A DNA stretch of 22,289 bases from Stephanodiscus triporus (taxonomy: Eukaryota > Bacillariophyta > Thalassiosirophyceae > Thalassiosirales > Thalassiosiraceae). The notes below the pieces were generated by a model, which saw only the letters and a list, made by a program, of their open reading frames with translations, was not told the origin of the DNA and did no database searches. The position numbers and the translations under genes are program-made. Shown piece after piece: positions 17,633-22,289 of this stretch (position 1 is its first letter; every line of letters starts with the position of its first letter). The DNA lies in contig JALLAZ010000121.1 of assembly GCA_036939755.1 (NCBI GenBank), positions 1-22,289 on the forward strand, read 5' to 3'.

Positions 17633-20600
17633 TCAGCGCTCAGACTTAACTTTCTTTTTGCTAGGTACGAATGCATCAACAGATACTGCATCGTCAGACA
17701 CCACATAACTGTCGTCTGATATCTGCTTCCGTTTTCGTTCCGGATACCTCGAGGTTCTAGTCGAACTTTCCTCCTTCGGATCTTTGCTGTCAGTGGGAGG
17801 GCGCTGAGCATGGGCTGTCTTCTTCTTTCCGTAATTCTTCAAGAAAATAGGCGCCAGACGCTTTTCTGGGTTGGCAGCTGGGGGGTGGATCTCCGCTGGC
17901 GATTCCCCTCGCTGCGGATGACGATACGGCGACAATTTCGGCTTCGTCTCGGCATCTACCGGGCTCATTTTCTCGGGGCTTTCCCGTCTTGCATTACGCG
18001 TTGGGATCAATGAAGGCCTTGTCTCGGTTGATGTTGGGGTGTCACATAGGCTCTCCTTGTCCAACCACTTGCTACTTGATTCCATTCGCCGTTTAAGATC
18101 GCGTAAAATTTCTGGGGGGGGGGAGTGTGAGGTTGGGCTGTATTTCAATCGACAATATAATAATAGGGTATCATGGTACTCACTTTGACGTGCAACGGAA
18201 TCATTGACTTCAAATAGCTCTCCGCTATAGTTCGATTTCTTGAAAAATCGGCCTCCCTCGCCAAGACGCATCTTGAGTTCTTGGAAAATCTGCTCGCCCA
18301 TTTCAACATCCCTAGTCCCTCCCTTTTGCCATTTGCCAAGTTCTTTAAAGTGATTCCACATATAATCCTGTGAAGGAAACAGAAAAAAAAGTGAGCATTC
18401 TGTCGCAGAAAACAACGCTATCTCTCAAGTTACTGTCGCTGTATCACTTACTTTGTACATATCATTGAGAAAGCTGAGGACTATGTCGTAATGACCAGGT
18501 TTGGAAGAATTGTTTTTGGGTTGTGGAGAATTGGCAGCTTTCATTTCACTCAACATATTCTCTAACCCCGACGGATCCTTTTTTACAGCTTGTACATCAG
18601 ACTTCTTTTTCGAACCAGCAGCGCTCATATCGACCGGTAGAGGATTCTTTCTCGGTCGTCCTCTGCCGCGTTTCGGGGCTGGAGTCTTGTCGATTGCGGT
18701 CCCAGGAGTGTTAATTGTGCGGCTGTGATTTTTATTGCTGAATTTTCCACCCTGCCCTGTATTTAATTTTTTCGTAACAGTCGCCAGCGTCAAACATGTT
18801 TTCATTCTCTTCGAAGTTTCTTCCGTACTAGGCAACAAATTTGCTTTCTTTTTCTTCGAGGATTTCGGCGTCTTGAATGAAATATCCGTCCCAGGGTTCT
18901 CGAGTTCGAATTTCTCCATTTCTTTCTTGTATTGTTTCAACAACTTGGCGTAGTTTTCATGCGCCCTCACTTGTTGATCCTTGTATTTCCGTTTCTCGAC
19001 TTCGTTCATGGCGTTCCACCTCTCGGCAATGACCTTCGTGCGTTCTGCCATGGTCTTATTCTCAAGCTGCTCATTCATCACATTCTTGGCATCAGCGCAG
19101 AAGAATGCAAACGAAGTCGCGGGCTTCTTCGGCTTTATGGGAGCACCGTCGGGCGAATACCCCGCTGCTGCCACTGAATTCGGCTTCGTGGGAACGGGGC
19201 GGGGAGGCGGGGGTATTTCGCCATTGTCGTAGATGTTCCATTGCTCGTCGTCCGCGTCCGCGGAATTTCTCATCGTTATGGCGGTCACGGGCTGGCACAA
19301 CGAGGCTGTGGTGTCGATCTCCTTCCCCTCGTCCTCGCCGACGATGCTCCAAATCGGCCGACCGCACGCATCCGGACACTCCGGACCGAAAACGCCATTT
19401 TTCCTCATGGGGATCAGGTGGACCCAATGCAGATCGCGGATGAACGTAAGGACATAGTAGTACTCGAACCTCGAAGCCCCAACTATCCCATCAGTCGACT
19501 TGAGCTTCACCACCTTTTCAAGCAGGTTTAATTCCTCTTTCTCCGAATTGGCGGCGACGTCGGGGCCCTCGCGCTGAAATCGCGCCATGTCCACCTCGTA
19601 TTTCTCCATGGCCTCCATGTACTCGGCCTTGGACTCTTCATACTTTTCCTGGTATGGGATCTTATCCTCGTCCGACATAGCTCTCCACTTCTCAGAAAGT
19701 ATCTTGTTCACCTCGTTGAATGGCAAGCCCTCCAGTTTCCCCGCCATGCTGGACCTGGCGTCGACGGTGAAGTGGGCATACGAGGTCACGGGACGCTTTG
19801 GCTTTTGGGGCTCTCTCGCCGTCGGCCTCTTCGCAAAGACTGGGGCAAGAGTGGGATGCGCCTTCTCGGGTTGCAAAAGCAAGTCCTTGACGCCGCAGGA
19901 CTCGGGGTCGTATGGCTGAATCGTCACCGCGAGGGAGTCGGCCACCGGCCTCTCCTTCGTCTGTAGGCCCCTCTTCCTATTCAGCCTCATCGCCATCATG
20001 TAGCTCGTGTCATTATCTTCCCCATCGGCGTCGGGGAAGGTCCAGTGGCTGTAGGCGATCGAGTCCGACCCTTCGTCAACGTGAAAGTGCGAGATTTGCA
20101 CGCGCGTCCCTCCCAACAACTTCGAGTGGCCAACCAAGTCAGGATATCGCCTCTTATTCGCACGCAGGAGTTCGGCGAAGTCCACACCGAGTTTCTTGGC
20201 TATGCTGCGAGGTGTCTCGTTTTCCTCCGCCATGTACCACTTCGGCTTCAGCGGCGCGCTACTCCTGGATGCTGCTGCGGCGGCGGCGGCGGCGACGGCG
20301 ACGTCCCCATGATGCTCCACCTTGGGGACGAACATCTTCGTCCCCGACTTCAACCAGCTCTTCTTGACGAGGTCTTCACCGTGCAGCGGCCTGTTTAAAA
20401 AGACCACGTCCAACGCATCAACGCCAAATTCAATCGCGATGGTCGATGGCGTCTCGCCGTTCTTCGTGGTGTAGTACTCGAAGACTGGGTTCGAGACGTA
20501 TGCGTCGGGACTGGCGGTCTTGCCCTGGACGCACCCGACGCGGATGAAGCCCATGCTCTCGTAGAACGGGATCGAGTTTTCCGTGGCCTGTAGGATGAGG

Positions 20601-21477
20601 AAGTCGTAATTCTGGCGAGCGGTCGCCTTCATGCACTCGAGGTGCTCCACCAGGAGACGGAGCAGTTGCTGGGTGCAGCAGTGGGACGAAGGGATGAAAA
20701 AGAAATTAGGCAATCGCGTTAGGATAGGGTTTTAACGATGATGACACCCGGATAATAATTCCTGAAGAAAATGACGGCATCCCCCTTCCAAAACTCTCCC
20801 CTCACCTTCCCGCATCCCAATCCACCGAACAACGACACCTCCGCGACGCGGGGGTACACGATGCCCTCGAGGTGGGGATTCCCCCCCTTCACCGTGGCCT
20901 CCAGGGCCTCGGCGAGCGTCCCGTCGCCGTCGTACCTGCGCAGACCGTTCCTCATCTGCTCCTCCAGCGCGTCATCGTCCGATCCGAAGGCCGCGACGTT
21001 GAGCGAATCGAATCGAAACGTCGACTGCCAGTTCGTGAAGGTGGTCATCGTGATGAATCCCTGGAGCATGCCGCGCCTCCACATGGGGGAACCCTTGGCG
21101 TTCGAACTCCTGCCCCTGAGGGACGTCGGTGCGTCGGTCCGGACCATGAGACCCCAAATCGGATCGTCGGTGTCGATCCGATCGAAGATGTACTCGATGC
21201 TTAGCGGCTTCGTCGGCGCGCCCTTGGTCGTCGGGGGGGGTGCGTATTCCCACGAAGACGACGATCCCGACGACCCCGACGTGTCGAGCCTCCTCCGTCG
21301 CGCGGCCTCGTTGCACAGGAGCGTCATCTCGGCGATGGAGTCGACCAGGTGCTTGCGGTCGGACACGACCGACAGGGTCGATCCGGAGAGGTCGCGGGAG
21401 CACCACGGCACGTCGCGGAAGTTGTACGACGGCTGCTTGAGGGGCTCGCCGGTGAAGCGCCGGGCCTCGAACGCCAT
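17633..21477 (-). CDS. GNAT acetyltransferase / LysM / HMG-box / AT-hook fusion protein
   Basis: Four exons: 21477-20806, 20668-18452, 18367-18184 and 18111-17633 (1183 residues). Introns are 137 nt (phase 0), 84 nt (phase 0) and 72 nt (phase 1), all GT-AG; the last ends in a run of ten Cs before AG. Residues 90-275 look like a GNAT fold: MLQGFITMTTFTNW (137-150), then motif A, SLFGGLGCGK-QLLRLLVEHL, completed across the first junction, then ENSIPFYESMGFIRVG. Two LysM-like modules lie near 289-339 and 369-416, split by a poly-Ala tract. HMG box 1 is near 514-581 (PKRPVTSYAHF...), an unnamed domain near 619-691, HMG box 2 near 737-809 (PKKPATSFAFF...), and an AT-hook KRGRGRPRKNP at 889-900. 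The C-terminal 220 residues are basic and Ser/Pro-rich. A nuclear, DNA-binding role is inferred; the acetyl acceptor is unknown. LysM motifs in nuclear stramenopile proteins may bind something other than glycans. Confidence 0.87.
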
Positions 21478-22289
21478 AATGATGCTGGGAGGTGATGTCG
21501 GGGGCTTGGCGACTTTTTTATGCGAGCGGGGCCTTCGGGGGGTCGGATTGGAGAGGAGAGGAGAGTCGAATCTCTTTCTAGAGGAGTATGTACCTATTTT
21601 TTTTTCGTGAATGATGCCTCAGATGGGAAAAGAACATGAGATGAAATGCTCCTCCCACCCCCCACCCGTTCGGCGCACCCGGACGTTGGATGGATCCGAC
21701 CACGTGATGCGATTTCACGAGGGCCCCTCACCGTCCCGGCTAAATGAGCTTGATGTTTATCTTTTTCGCGGACGCCGGGTCGCTTGATTGATTGGGTCGA
21801 GCAATGCTCTCAATGACGGCCAGTAACATCAATGCCAGGGGCCAATCCCAATAAAGCAAAAGCGGCGCGGGTGGGAAAATGCCCCTTGAACCTCTCCTTT
21901 CGTCTTCCGTTTTTTGTCGTGACCGACGTGGAAATAGGTAAGTAGAGTACTTAGAGGATAGGCAAAAATAGAGGCCACGGTCAATGTGACCGTTGGCTAT
22001 TGTGTGCTCGTTCCAATGTTGGGAGTGAACTGAAGCGAGTAATTTGCGGGGCCTCTAGTCCATAAATTTGAATGGGCCGCGTCAAAAAAGGCAGGAAAGC
22101 CCGCAGTTCCGAGAATCGGACCAGTATCTTTTAAATAGGGATAGGTAGAGTCTCTACCAATATCCATCTCTAAGAAGAAGGCAAGAATAGGAGGCTAATT
22201 TTTGCATCTGCCATGCTCCTAGAAAGTAATTAGTTACTACGGCTAACATATCAATTGGCCGCTTAGCAAAATAACACTTTGCTAACACT
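21478..22289. other. right edge, upstream region of the HMG-box gene
   Basis: 812 bp without a supported gene. The part nearest 21478 must carry the promoter of the minus-strand GNAT/HMG gene. A CACGTG E-box/G-box core lies at about 21702, and a 7-bp inverted repeat (acggtca-atg-tgaccgt) lies at 21977-21993. No ORF, RNA gene or mobile element is seen. Confidence 0.5.
21977..21993. promoter_or_regulatory. palindromic site ACGGTCA-atg-TGACCGT
   Basis: A perfect 7-bp inverted repeat with a 3-nt spacer, flanked by near-symmetric bases (cc...tgg). It could be a dimeric transcription-factor site. It is about 500 bp from the nearest known start codon, so assignment to a gene is uncertain. Confidence 0.25.

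Noticed and set aside
20771..21610. 279-codon plus-strand frame opposite the GNAT exon
   Set aside because: The minus strand carries GNAT motif A completed by splicing. The plus frame is low in recognisable structure.

Overview
The window looks like nuclear DNA of a centric diatom (stramenopile). The evidence is: short GT-AG introns of 69-149 nt; a preprotein with a signal peptide followed by an ASAFAP-like site, the usual route into a secondary red plastid; LysM-like and HMG-box modules combined in one chromatin-type protein; and two intraflagellar-transport genes, expected in centric diatoms (flagellate sperm) and not in pennates. The genus cannot be fixed from the sequence. Introns, product names and family matches were worked out by eye and from memory of the families.

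Layout: (1) 218-2053, minus: plastid-targeted protein in three exons, divergent from (2) COG3 (2541-5664, plus), a Golgi tethering subunit in two exons with long homopolymer tracts. (3) 5794-7694, minus: KAP3, the non-motor subunit of kinesin-II, convergent with COG3 and divergent, across 107 bp, from (4) IFT57 (7802-8608, plus, three exons), which here keeps only the coiled-coil half of the family. (5) 8609-9466 carries a direct duplication of about 205 bp that ends just upstream of (6) a large secreted mosaic protein (9467-11718, three exons). (7) 11719-13102 has no intact gene but holds a decayed, internally repeated coding-like stretch. (8) An exostosin-like glycosyltransferase (13103-14314, minus) is divergent from (9) an IAH1-type SGNH esterase (14458-15273, plus). 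(10) PPIL3 cyclophilin (15381-16075, minus, two exons). (11) A doubtful 107-residue ORF (16686-17009, plus). (12) 17633-21477, minus: a four-exon gene for a 1183-residue GNAT / LysM / LysM / HMG / HMG / AT-hook protein. The last 0.8 kb has no gene.

Most of the genes are ordinary housekeeping genes in compact divergent pairs. The parts most worth a second look are the head-to-head KAP3-IFT57 pair (kinesin-II adaptor and IFT-B subunit, IFT57 lacking its CH domain), the acetyltransferase-LysM-HMG fusion, and the secreted mosaic protein with its duplicated 5' flank. No rRNA, tRNA, CRISPR array or intact mobile element was seen.
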